10,093 bases of DNA from Cochliopodium minus (taxonomy: Eukaryota > Discosea > Himatismenida > Cochliopodiidae): assembly GCA_024220525.1 (NCBI GenBank), contig JAMYWO010000061.1:101844-111936 (forward strand). The letters are read 5' to 3'. The notes under the pieces are model-generated. The model had not been told where the DNA came from. It worked only from the letters and a program-made list of their open reading frames with translations, and made no database searches. This document shows positions 1 to 6,808 of this stretch, piece after piece. Positions within the stretch are counted from its first letter, which is position 1; each line of letters begins with the position of its first letter. A program made the translations under genes and the position numbers.

Positions 1-75
1 TTTTTATTTTTTATTTTTTATTTTTTATTTTTTATTTTTTATTTTTTATTTTTTATTTTTTATTTTTATTTTTTT
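1..75. repeat. (T6A)n heptamer array in a RAD17 intron
   Basis: An A recurs exactly every 7 bases from 6 to 62 with only T between, giving about nine TTTTTTA units. The array then loses register (A at 68) and runs through T7 into a CAG acceptor at 76-78. On the + strand it serves as the pyrimidine-rich 3' end of the intron before the first visible RAD17 exon. The window starts inside the array, so its full length is unknown. The unit is one base shorter than the T7A unit at the right edge. Confidence 0.9.
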
Positions 76-78
76 CAG

Positions 79-1374
79 TTCGCCCATCTACCTTTGTTTC
101 GTTTATACAAGACAATTGCATCCGCCATTTCTCCAGTATAGAAGATCTGTCCGAGTGTTACGAAGGGATCAGCACTTCGGATCTTCTCATGACCGAAGAC
201 TGGCAATCTGACAATCTGTGTAAAATGAACAAATAAAAAAATAAAAATAAAAAAATAAAAAATAAAAAACAAAAAATAAAAAATAAAAAATAAAATTAAA
301 AAAAAAGTAGAAAAAATTAAAAATTAAAAATTAAAAAATAAAATTAAAAATAAAAAATAAATAAAATTAAAAATAAAAAAATTAAAAGTAAAAAAATTTA
401 AAGTTAAAAATAATGTTTTTGAATTATAAAGTGATGTTGAAAAATAAAATAAATAAAATAAAAATGAAAAATAAATAAAATAAAAATAAATCAAAACAAT
501 TTTATTTAAAAAAATGAACAATTTTTTTTTGATAGCTTTATATGGAGCAGAATTGGCCAGCAGGTCTATTTTGTATTATAACAAGCATTTGGCACCTTCC
601 AAGTTCAAGGGCTTCAAAAGACCGCAGTCTACCAACGCCGACATCAACTCTAAAAACAATCAGAAGGTCATCAGACAAGCATTTGTAAACGAAAAAACAA
701 TTAGTTTCCTTGGTAATTATTTTCATAATTTTTTTTGAACATTTTTTTGAATATTTTTTTGAATATTTTTTTTAATATTTTTTTTAATATTTTTTTTTTG
801 ATTTTTTTTTAGGAAGTGCATCTTTTTTGCGCTTTGATCTAGTTTCACAAGAGATTTTGCCTTTTATTTTTTTGATGAGAAACGGGAATAACAGCAAAGT
901 AAACATTTTATTATTTTTTATTTTATTCTCATTTATTTTTCATTTTTTAATTGTTTATTTTTTTAATTGATATTTCTTTTATTCTGTTTATTTTTATTTT
1001 TATATATTTTTTATACATTTAAAATTTTTTTTGTTATTTTTTATTTCATTTTCTGTTTAATTTTTATAAATTATCTTTTTATTTTATTTATTATTTTTTA
1101 TACATTTAAAATTTTTTTTTTTTAAATTTGATTCTTTATTAAATAGGGATTTTTGGATCAAGAATTAAATGATAAATCAAGATTTTATTTGGCCCGCATT
1201 TGTAATTACAAGAACAAACACCCCTCTTCGAGTGTGGAGTACTCCAAGACCGACTGCATCGACGACAACCTCTTCAAAAATAGAAACTCTAAGCTTGAAG
1301 AGGATCTCAAGCAGATCAAGATCAAAAAGAACAATGATGAGATCCTCAAAAAAGATGACATCAAGGAGTTTTAA
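79..1374 (+). CDS. rad17: RAD17-like checkpoint clamp loader, 3' half (partial; four exons)
   Basis: This is the C-terminal part of RAD17, the large subunit of the Rad17-RFC complex that loads the 9-1-1 clamp at damaged DNA in the nucleus. The exons I place are 79-219, 536-712, 813-898 and 1147-1374 (TAA). All three internal introns are GT-AG and keep phase (1, 1, 0), coding 209 residues plus a split first codon. Family-like blocks in order: an FIQDN..RHFSSIEDL stretch (RAD17 has an LHQNY..FF..I.D-type segment here), ..SDLL..DW, the GFKRPQ..DIN segment (RAD17: RPLHKPQW..IN), and EILPFIFLMRN (RAD17: LLPYLALLTIPMRN). The final exon is charged and poorly conserved. The exon before 79 is not in the window. 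The first exon needs a one-base carry-over, while the last exon at the right edge ends with two bases, so at least one exon is missing between them. The family call rests on remembered motifs, not on an alignment. Confidence 0.82.
220..535 (+). other. RAD17 intron, A-rich low-complexity
   Basis: Runs from GTAAAA at 220 to ATAG at 532-535 and joins phase-1 exons through a Ser codon. Almost the whole 316 bases are short A-runs broken by single T, the strand complement of the T-rich style seen in the other RAD17 introns. Open frames read across it in either direction are artefacts of low complexity. Confidence 0.8.
1006..1119. repeat. 27-bp direct repeat, 87-bp offset, inside a RAD17 intron
   Basis: The same 27 bases, centred on TATACATTTAAAA and flanked by T-runs, occur at 1006-1032 and 1093-1119. 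Both lie in the intron 899-1146. The flanks are similar but not identical, so this looks like an old local duplication of about 87 bases. Confidence 0.7.
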
Positions 1375-2329
1375 ACAGAGAAAAATCTTTTCAATTAAAA
1401 TTTTATGTATATTTTTTAAAAAATGTTGTGTTTAGAGTTGAGATCGATTTTTCATTGTAAGTAAATATGTAATTATGTAAAAATAAAAAAATTTAAAAAA
1501 AAAATCTTGTGAGGAAACTCACCATTGAGACATAAGATTGGTCAAATAGAATTAAAGATTAAAAATTTCACTATTGGTAATTTTGTGGAAAGATTCATCA
1601 GAACTTTAATCAAGTTCTTCAATCATTTCTTGATAATCACATCTTTTTTCCCTTGTTGAGTTTTCTTTCTTTTGGTTTTGAGAAATAAATTATCTTGGAC
1701 TTAATTTTAAAAAACATTACTTTTTTCTAAAGTTATTAAAAAAATATAATTAAAAAAATAAAATTAAAAAAATAGATTATTAAAATAATTTAATTAAATT
1801 GGGAGGTCTTGTATTAATCTATACTTTGGAATTGAAAAACAAAAACAAAAAATGAATTATTAAAGAATTCAAACTTATTACAGGGGAAATTATTCTAATA
1901 TTTCGATTACAAAATTAACCAAATTTAATTTAAAAAATCTATTTCAACAACAAAACAAACTATAATAAAAATAAAATGTAATTAGATAATTGGTATAACT
2001 AATTTTGAGGCTTTGTCATCTTCTATAGAACAGATAAAAATTTCGGGAGAAAAGTAACTTTTTTGTCAAATTTTTTTTTTACACATCAGTAATAATTATC
2101 ACGCTCAATAAAAGATCAAATGAAATTGTGTAAGATTAAAATCTCTACTTTTTTTGCATTCTTTTTGAATTCTTCTAGATTATATTTATATTTTAATCTT
2201 TCATTGATTATTTTGATTTTTAGTTTTCTTAAGTTTTTCTTAAGTTTTTTTAAAATTTTATTCAAAAAAATTGAATTAATAAATAAAATTAAAAAAAAAA
2301 ATTGGTAATTCTCTTCATTTACTCAAGTA
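1375..2329. other. Intergenic region, no supportable gene
   Basis: About 950 bases between the RAD17 stop and the ankyrin-like gene. A possible AATAAA polyadenylation signal for RAD17 lies at 1482-1487. A compact potential hairpin is at 1503-1539. A few short open stretches exist: around 1560-1690 on the + strand, an ILV/K-rich stretch at 2120-2308 on the + strand, and a Lys-rich stretch on the - strand over about 2120-2300. None has a convincing start, splice pattern or recognisable motif. No tRNA B-box-like sequence was seen. A decayed gene cannot be ruled out. Confidence 0.6.
1503..1539. other. Potential structured RNA or hairpin element
   Basis: AATCTT (1503-1508) can pair with AAGATT (1534-1539). 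Directly inside, GTGAG (1509-1513) pairs with CTCAC (1518-1522) around a GAAA tetraloop, leaving 11 unpaired bases at 1523-1533. This GC-containing block sits in otherwise AT-only DNA just after RAD17. The outline, a short terminal stem with a single-stranded stretch of about 11 bases, recalls dictyostelid Class I RNAs. The published Class I motif as I remember it is not present, so function is unassigned. Confidence 0.25.
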
Positions 2330-2758
2330 ATGTCTCAAATCTTACAAAAAAATACAATCCATAAAAATTCTTTAACAAATAAAAGAAAATTTGGTCAAAT
2401 TTCTGGAAACACCAGAATTAAAATAGAAGACTCAAATAATCCCAACTTAGAATATGAAAACGTGAAAAAATATTCAGTTTTATTGTAAAAAGAAATAAAG
2501 AAAAAAAGCAATAATTATGAATTTTTCTTGAAGAAAAAAGCCAATCCAAATTATTTGATTGATTGGAGAACCAATTTCCAGTATTTGATGAATGGAAAAC
2601 CAACAATAGAACAAATTTCATTATTCATCTCATTCAAAGCTGATCTCAATTTTTCCCCAAAATCTGATATGAATGCTCTTCATTTTGCTTGTATGAAAGN
2701 CTCAAAAGAGTATTTAAAGATTTTTTGTATTTATCTCTCAAAAGAAATCATTCTCTGA
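2330..2758 (+). CDS. Ankyrin-repeat protein, fragmentary or interrupted (possible pseudogene)
   Basis: ATG at 2330 opens 51 codons plus two bases. The reading then hits TAA unless 2485-2508 (GTAAAA...AAAAG, 24 bases) is removed. Removing it restores a clean frame from 2509 to TGA at 2756-2758. The joined protein is about 134 residues. It carries two recognisable ankyrin-type blocks: FFLKKKANPN, where ankyrins have a LLxxGAdpN turn, and LFISFKADLN followed by NALHFACM, matching the ALHxAC signature. A 24-base intron would be exceptionally short, so the interval may instead be a disabling change. After the TGA, the +1 frame stays open to a perfect GTAAGT donor near 2810, hinting at a lost continuation. 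Base 2700 is n and leaves one residue unknown. Ankyrin repeats bind other proteins, but no specific partner can be named. Confidence 0.5.
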
Positions 2759-2860
2759 AAAGATCTATTAATTATTTTCGCTTGAAATTATTATTTATAT
2801 TAGAAATAGTAAGTAAATGATATTTACATCAATCAAATTAATAAACCACAATTAAATATT

Positions 2861-3331
2861 TCATAGATTTTTATCAAAAATATGATTGCTTTTTTTGGAT
2901 ATGAATTTATTTACCTCCAATTCAGGCATAATCTTTTCTTTTTCATCCATAATCGATTGCAAATATTCCTTCTTCTCCTTTTTCCCCTTCTGATCCAAAT
3001 GCATTGTATCCACAGCTTTTATCTTCTCAGGAAGCTTAAAATAGGACATCTTTGTAGATCTAAGCCTATTTTTTATTTCCTTCTTTATCTCGTCTAATAT
3101 TTGATTTGATTTTTCTTTTCTTCTTTGTGTCTTCACTTGTTCCCTCAACTTTTTGAATTCAGTTTTTATTTCGTAATATTTCTGCTGGATTTTCTTGTCT
3201 TTCTTCAAATCTTCAGGAGTGAAAGTAGAGAGGATACTTGATAATTGCCTAGATGCATCTTGCAATTGCTTTGTAGTTTTGAGGGATTTAAATTCAAGAT
3301 TAGCTATCATTTCCTTCCTAATTTTTTCCAT
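2861..3331 (-). CDS. Lys/Glu-rich coiled-coil protein, unrecognised
   Basis: A single - strand frame of 156 residues runs from ATG at 3331-3329 to TGA at 2863-2861. The product is highly charged and mostly helical in character, with likely coiled coil over about residues 25-100 and again near 115-135. A short less charged segment lies between them (MSYFKLPEKIKAVDTMHL). No signal peptide, membrane segment or catalytic motif is visible and I do not recognise the family. The start follows directly on a run of 19 A (the run includes the A of the ATG); A-rich leaders before ATG are typical of such genomes. Another frame begins upstream at 3446 and would join this one if the A-run were one base shorter, so the true N-terminus may lie further out. 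The gene converges on the ankyrin-like gene, about 100 bases apart. Confidence 0.65.
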   Translation of the reverse strand: MEKIRKEMIANLEFKSLKTTKQLQDASRQLSSILSTFTPEDLKKDKKIQQKYYEIKTEFKKLREQVKTQRRKEKSNQILDEIKKEIKNRLRSTKMSYFKLPEKIKAVDTMHLDQKGKKEKKEYLQSIMDEKEKIMPELEVNKFISKKSNHIFDKNL

Positions 3332-3349
3332 TTTTTTTTTTTTTTTTTT

Positions 3350-3446
3350 CTTGATTAATTTTCCCTCTTTTATCAATAGATTTGATGTGCATATCAGATT
3401 TCAAATAAGGATTTAAATACATCAATTCCAAATGAAAAATTCTCAT
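3350..3446 (-). other. Possible N-terminal extension of the coiled-coil gene
   Basis: An ATG at 3446-3444 on the - strand opens about 32 codons of non-repetitive, protein-like sequence (beginning MRIFHLELMYLNPYLKS) that run straight into the A19 tract. In that tract the frame is out of register by one with the main coiled-coil frame and would stop five codons beyond the tract. Long A-runs are prone to length errors, so one miscounted base would fuse the two frames. Otherwise this is a short upstream open frame. Confidence 0.35.
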
Positions 3447-3465
3447 TATTTTGAATTTTTGTTGA

Positions 3466-3483
3466 TTTGATTGATCAATCAAA
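3466..3483. promoter_or_regulatory. 18-bp perfect palindrome upstream of the coiled-coil gene
   Basis: TTTGATTGATCAATCAAA is a perfect inverted repeat. A related core, ATTGATCAAT followed by CAA, recurs at 3528-3540, about 60 bases away. Both lie in the gap between the coiled-coil gene's possible starts and the 3' end of the LIM gene. They could be a dimeric transcription-factor site for the - strand gene. No known factor is assigned, and short AT-rich palindromes also arise by chance. Confidence 0.3.
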
Positions 3484-3668
3484 AAAATTATCTTTTACAA
3501 AAATATCAGTCCTTTTCTCTTTGATCTATTGATCAATCAATTTTGAATCAATAATCGAAATATAAATTTTATTTTGTTTTTAAATTGCTCAACAAAAAAA
3601 ATGATATATTCTGACAATTTAAAGTTATGATGATACTTGTATAAATTTTTAAAAGGAAATTTTATTTG

Positions 3669-4004
3669 TCAATTGTTCTGATTGTTTTGTTTTTTCTCAA
3701 TGAAATAACAAGGCTCACAATATTGGTCCAATCTAGTTCTATAATAAAAATAATCAGTACCAAGATTCTTATGACATCTATTGCAAGTGAAACATTCATA
3801 ATGAAAATGTCTTCCTCTTGCAAATATAATTTCGTGGGTGATATTCTTTTCACATATACCACATACACCTCTAGATGCAGGGGTTTTATAATCTGTCTGT
3901 ATATTTGACATTTGAGTTCTTAAACTTCCTAATAAAAGATTGATATCATTTTTGTCTGTATTATCAAGTTGATTTGATCCATTATCTCTTTTCCATTCAG
4001 TCAT
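3669..4004 (-). CDS. Small paxillin-like LD-LIM protein (single LIM domain)
   Basis: An intronless 111-residue frame runs from ATG at 4004-4002 to TGA at 3671-3669. Residues 48-99 form a complete LIM domain. Its zinc ligands are C48, C51, H68, C71 for the first finger and C74, C77, C96, C99 for the second, with normal spacing. Residues 21-28 (INLLLGSL) fit a degenerate leucine-rich LD motif. The interval from there to the LIM, including the ..RGVCG.C.K.I entry, resembles the LD5-to-LIM1 junction of paxillin. Paxillins are cytoplasmic adhesion and cytoskeleton adaptors with several LD motifs and four LIM domains; this protein would keep just one of each. The C-terminus is a short polar Q/N tail. 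It is divergent with the membrane-protein gene and shares a 138-base intergenic region. The LIM call is strong; the paxillin relationship is inference. Confidence 0.85.
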   Translation of the reverse strand: MTEWKRDNGSNQLDNTDKNDINLLLGSLRTQMSNIQTDYKTPASRGVCGICEKNITHEIIFARGRHFHYECFTCNRCHKNLGTDYFYYRTRLDQYCEPCYFIEKKQNNQNN

Positions 4005-4142
4005 TTTCTTTATATTTTAAAGCAATTTTGAACTTGAATTTTTTTAATATAAATTATAAAAAAAAATATTGCAAATAGATCATATCAAAAAAAAACCTAT
4101 ACTCCCTTTAACCTTTTTTATTCAATTTATAAATCAAAAAAC
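4005..4142. promoter_or_regulatory. Shared divergent promoter region
   Basis: Only 138 AT-rich bases separate the start codons of the LIM gene (- strand) and the Tim17-like gene (+ strand), so both promoters must lie here or overlap the genes. A C-containing block (CCTATACTCCCTTTAACC, about 4097-4114) stands out from the A/T background. No defined TATA or initiator can be claimed. Confidence 0.4.
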
Positions 4143-5094
4143 ATGAGTAATATAAGTGAAAATAATCAGAATAATAAAGAAGATGAAGTTGAACAATTGG
4201 AAACCTTTCTTTTGAGAGAACAAATCAAATATATAGAATTCCCTCAAGTGGATATCTTCACAGAGAATGGAAAAAGAGTGGAATTAGAGCCATATCCACA
4301 ATTCTATCTAGATCCAAGAATACATCCAATGGAATGGCCTGTATTCGATCAATTTCAAAAAAAGAAAAGAAAAAAAGAAAGAAAAGTATATGGTAAATCA
4401 AAAAGATACTATTAACTTGTTAATCATTAAATATTTAAATGTTATCACAATATTATAAAAAGGATTTGCTGATGCTTTGACAAATATAACTATATTTACT
4501 ACATTGGGTGCCTCTTATGGTGCATTATTGGGAACATGGAGAAGTCATAGTTCTTCCATCCATGCAGCCCATACTGCTATGCATACAGGAGCTATATCTA
4601 CCATATTTTTTGGATCAAGATATCTTTTAAAGACATTGAAGAAAGAAGATGAATATAACTATCAACATAACATAATTGCATTATCTTTGACATCAGGATT
4701 ATATTTTGGATATAATGATTGTAAAAAAAAATTTTTTTTTCTCTAAATCATCTTATAATTGATCAATAACATTCATCAATTACATCCAATCTAAGAATAC
4801 AATATAATATTTTTTCATTATCAAGTAAAAAGATTTATGTATGCTTGTGTTGGTGGTATGATTGTTGGTATGGGTATTACCACTCTATCACCCATTTGGG
4901 AGAAAGTAAGGAGTTATCAACGTGAAAGGTTGAGAAAGAAATACGAAGAAGAGAAGCAATTGAGGATGGGTCAGTTGAATATAGAAGAGATCTATCAGAT
5001 CAAGAGTAGAAAAACTTTCTTTCCTGATTGGTTTTCTTTATCTTCTTTGATGTCAAGATCTGATGAGAAAATTGATAGAGATCAAAAAAGATAG
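4143..5094 (+). CDS. Tim17/22/23-TIMMDC1-like multi-pass membrane protein (three exons)
   Basis: Exons 4143-4392, 4463-4720 and 4826-5094 (TAG) join in phase (1, 1) over 70- and 105-base GT-AG introns and code 258 residues. AG at 4824-4825, rather than 4831-4832, is the acceptor that keeps frame. Residues 1-83 are polar, with an acidic stretch and a KKKRKKERK basic patch. Four hydrophobic, Gly/Ala-containing segments follow at about 84-108, 118-140, 152-168 and 172-191. The Gly-rich helices, a G-x-R-like FFGSR in helix 2 and a charged helical tail (ERLRKKYEEEKQLRMGQLNIEE) resemble the Tim17/Tim22/Tim23 superfamily. The tail after the last helix is closest to TIMMDC1, a mitochondrial complex I assembly factor. 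Mitochondrial inner-membrane location is therefore inferred. Other members of that superfamily are equally possible; no import-presequence is evident. Confidence 0.7.
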
Positions 5095-5263
5095 ATAAAG
5101 AAAAGTTTATTTTGTAAGAATATATTTATTTGGATGAATCTTATTAAACCCCCCAATCAAATCATTCAAATGTCTCTTTGATTATTTCATATTTTTTTTT
5201 TTTGCGCCATTATAACTGAAATATTTAAAATTTTGATCGTTAATTAAATAAAATTAAAAAAAA

Positions 5264-6585
5264 ATGAGTAGTAAATACAATACTGAGATTAAGTTCTTTA
5301 GTAATCTTAATCTATTCAATGATGAAAACAATATCAATCAACAAAACACACTCCCAATAAGAAATGAAAAAATAAACAGCCATATCGAATCTTCTCTCCA
5401 ACATCTCTCCAATTATATCTCTCAAAATCTTTTATTGAGCCAACAATTGCAATTACCATCTTCATTTGTAAAAATAAACAATCAATCAATCGATGAAGAA
5501 AGAAAATCATTTTTGGATTGCATACATAAACTTGTCAATATGATCGAAAAACAAGATAAACATCTCTCAGAAAAGAAAGAGGATATCCATTCCTTGGAAT
5601 GTGATATAGAAGATCTAAATAAAAAAAATAACGATCTCTCCACCCAACTTTTGAACAACAAAAAACAGTTGGGAGCATCGAGAAACATGGAGAAAACACT
5701 AAAAGAACAAATAGAAATGTTGACAAAACAAATTAACAACGAAAAGAAAGAATCCTCTAATACGATCAAAAATCTTACACAAAGAGACAGCCAGTTCCAA
5801 TTAAAGCTCCAAAAGCTCGAAAAAGAAAATACTCTATTGAAACAAAAATTTCAAACAGCTATTTCACCATTACTTTTAAATAAAAAAACTACTACAACTG
5901 AAACACAAGTAAAAGTGACGTTAATAATTTTTAGAATTTAATTTTAAGATTTTTCTGTTGGAAATAGCAAATAAAAGAATTAAAGGTATACTATAAGGAT
6001 TGTATCAAGAAATTGGAGGACAATGAAGAACGAATGAAACTGAACAACCAAAAGCTTATCGATCAACTAGATCAATGCAAGAAAAAGCTATTTAAAGCTT
6101 CTCAAACAGTCCAATCCCTCTCTGAACAGCCAGAAAGAGTTCCATTATCTCTAACAAACCTTCGAAAGGAAATTCCAAAAGAAACCACGAAGGAAGTTGA
6201 CGACAATAACTTTAAAATACAACTTTTGTTATACGAAAATAAAAACAAAGATCTTGAACAAAAACTCAACCAAGAGATGATGATTTCTCTTGGTTACAAA
6301 AATCAGATTGAAGAATACAAGAAAATTTTGAATGTCAATGAACTCATTACACAAGAATCCAACAACAGCAATAATTCTATTTCTGAAGAAGATTTCAACT
6401 GTTCCAGAGTCTACATTGAGAGGGAGATCCTCGAAGAAGAGAAGGCCTTGTTCGAAGATCAACGCAAAAAGTTTGAGAAAAACAGATTCGAGTATTTGAG
6501 CGACATCTGTGACTATGTTGAAAACAAGGAGAACATATCTAATGATGATTTCAATAATTCTTTTGAGAATTTCCTCAATAATTAA
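5264..6585 (+). CDS. SSX2IP/ADIP/Msd1-family coiled-coil centrosomal protein (two exons)
   Basis: Exons 5264-5908 and 5968-6585 (TAA) join in phase 0 over a 59-base intron, giving 420 residues. The ATG follows an A-run. Residues 41-70 contain HLSNYIS...LQLPSSF, and 82-100 contain FLDCIHKLVNMIEKQDKHL. These match the pattern at the start of the ADIP domain, where SSX2IP has a predicted helix, a G/L-P-S-x motif, then CMNELL..Q.K. Coiled coil follows over about 100-197. Exon 2 begins with YYKDCIKKLEDNEERMKLNN, parallel to the SSX2IP YK.LLNDYE.RQ..L..EN segment. A later E/R/K-rich helix (LEEEKALFEDQRKKFEKNR, about 372-390) is like the family's C-terminal helix. Family members (animal SSX2IP, fission yeast Msd1) anchor microtubule minus ends at centrosomes or spindle poles. 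The match is from remembered sequence patterns and coiled coils align easily, so confidence is moderate. Confidence 0.7.
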
Positions 6586-6808
6586 ATTTGAAAGAAAAGA
6601 AATTAAATTAAAATTTTTTTGTTTTTAATAGAAATTCAATCTGATTTTTGAATATAGTTCTATTGGAAGTTCAAATGATGTTATTTTTCTCAATTATTTT
6701 TTTTCTTTGAATTTGAAATATAAAAATTTATAAAGAGAAATAAAATATAAAAAAAAAATATTGAAAGGAAAACAATTTCACAAGAACTTGGTGATTTTAT
6801 TTTCTAGT

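Noticed and set aside
75-272. - strand open frame opposite the first RAD17 exon
   Set aside because: It reads into low-complexity sequence. The + strand frame has family motifs and in-phase splice sites.
1550-1700. Short open stretches with protein-like residues on both strands
   Set aside because: Each is under about 35 codons, lacks a start and convincing splice partners, and belongs to no family I recognise. A decayed exon is possible but unsupported.
2120-2308. Hydrophobic 62-codon + strand frame
   Set aside because: Composed almost wholly of F, L, I, K and S from T/A runs, with no recognisable motif. The opposite strand is equally open and Lys-rich, as expected by chance in such DNA.
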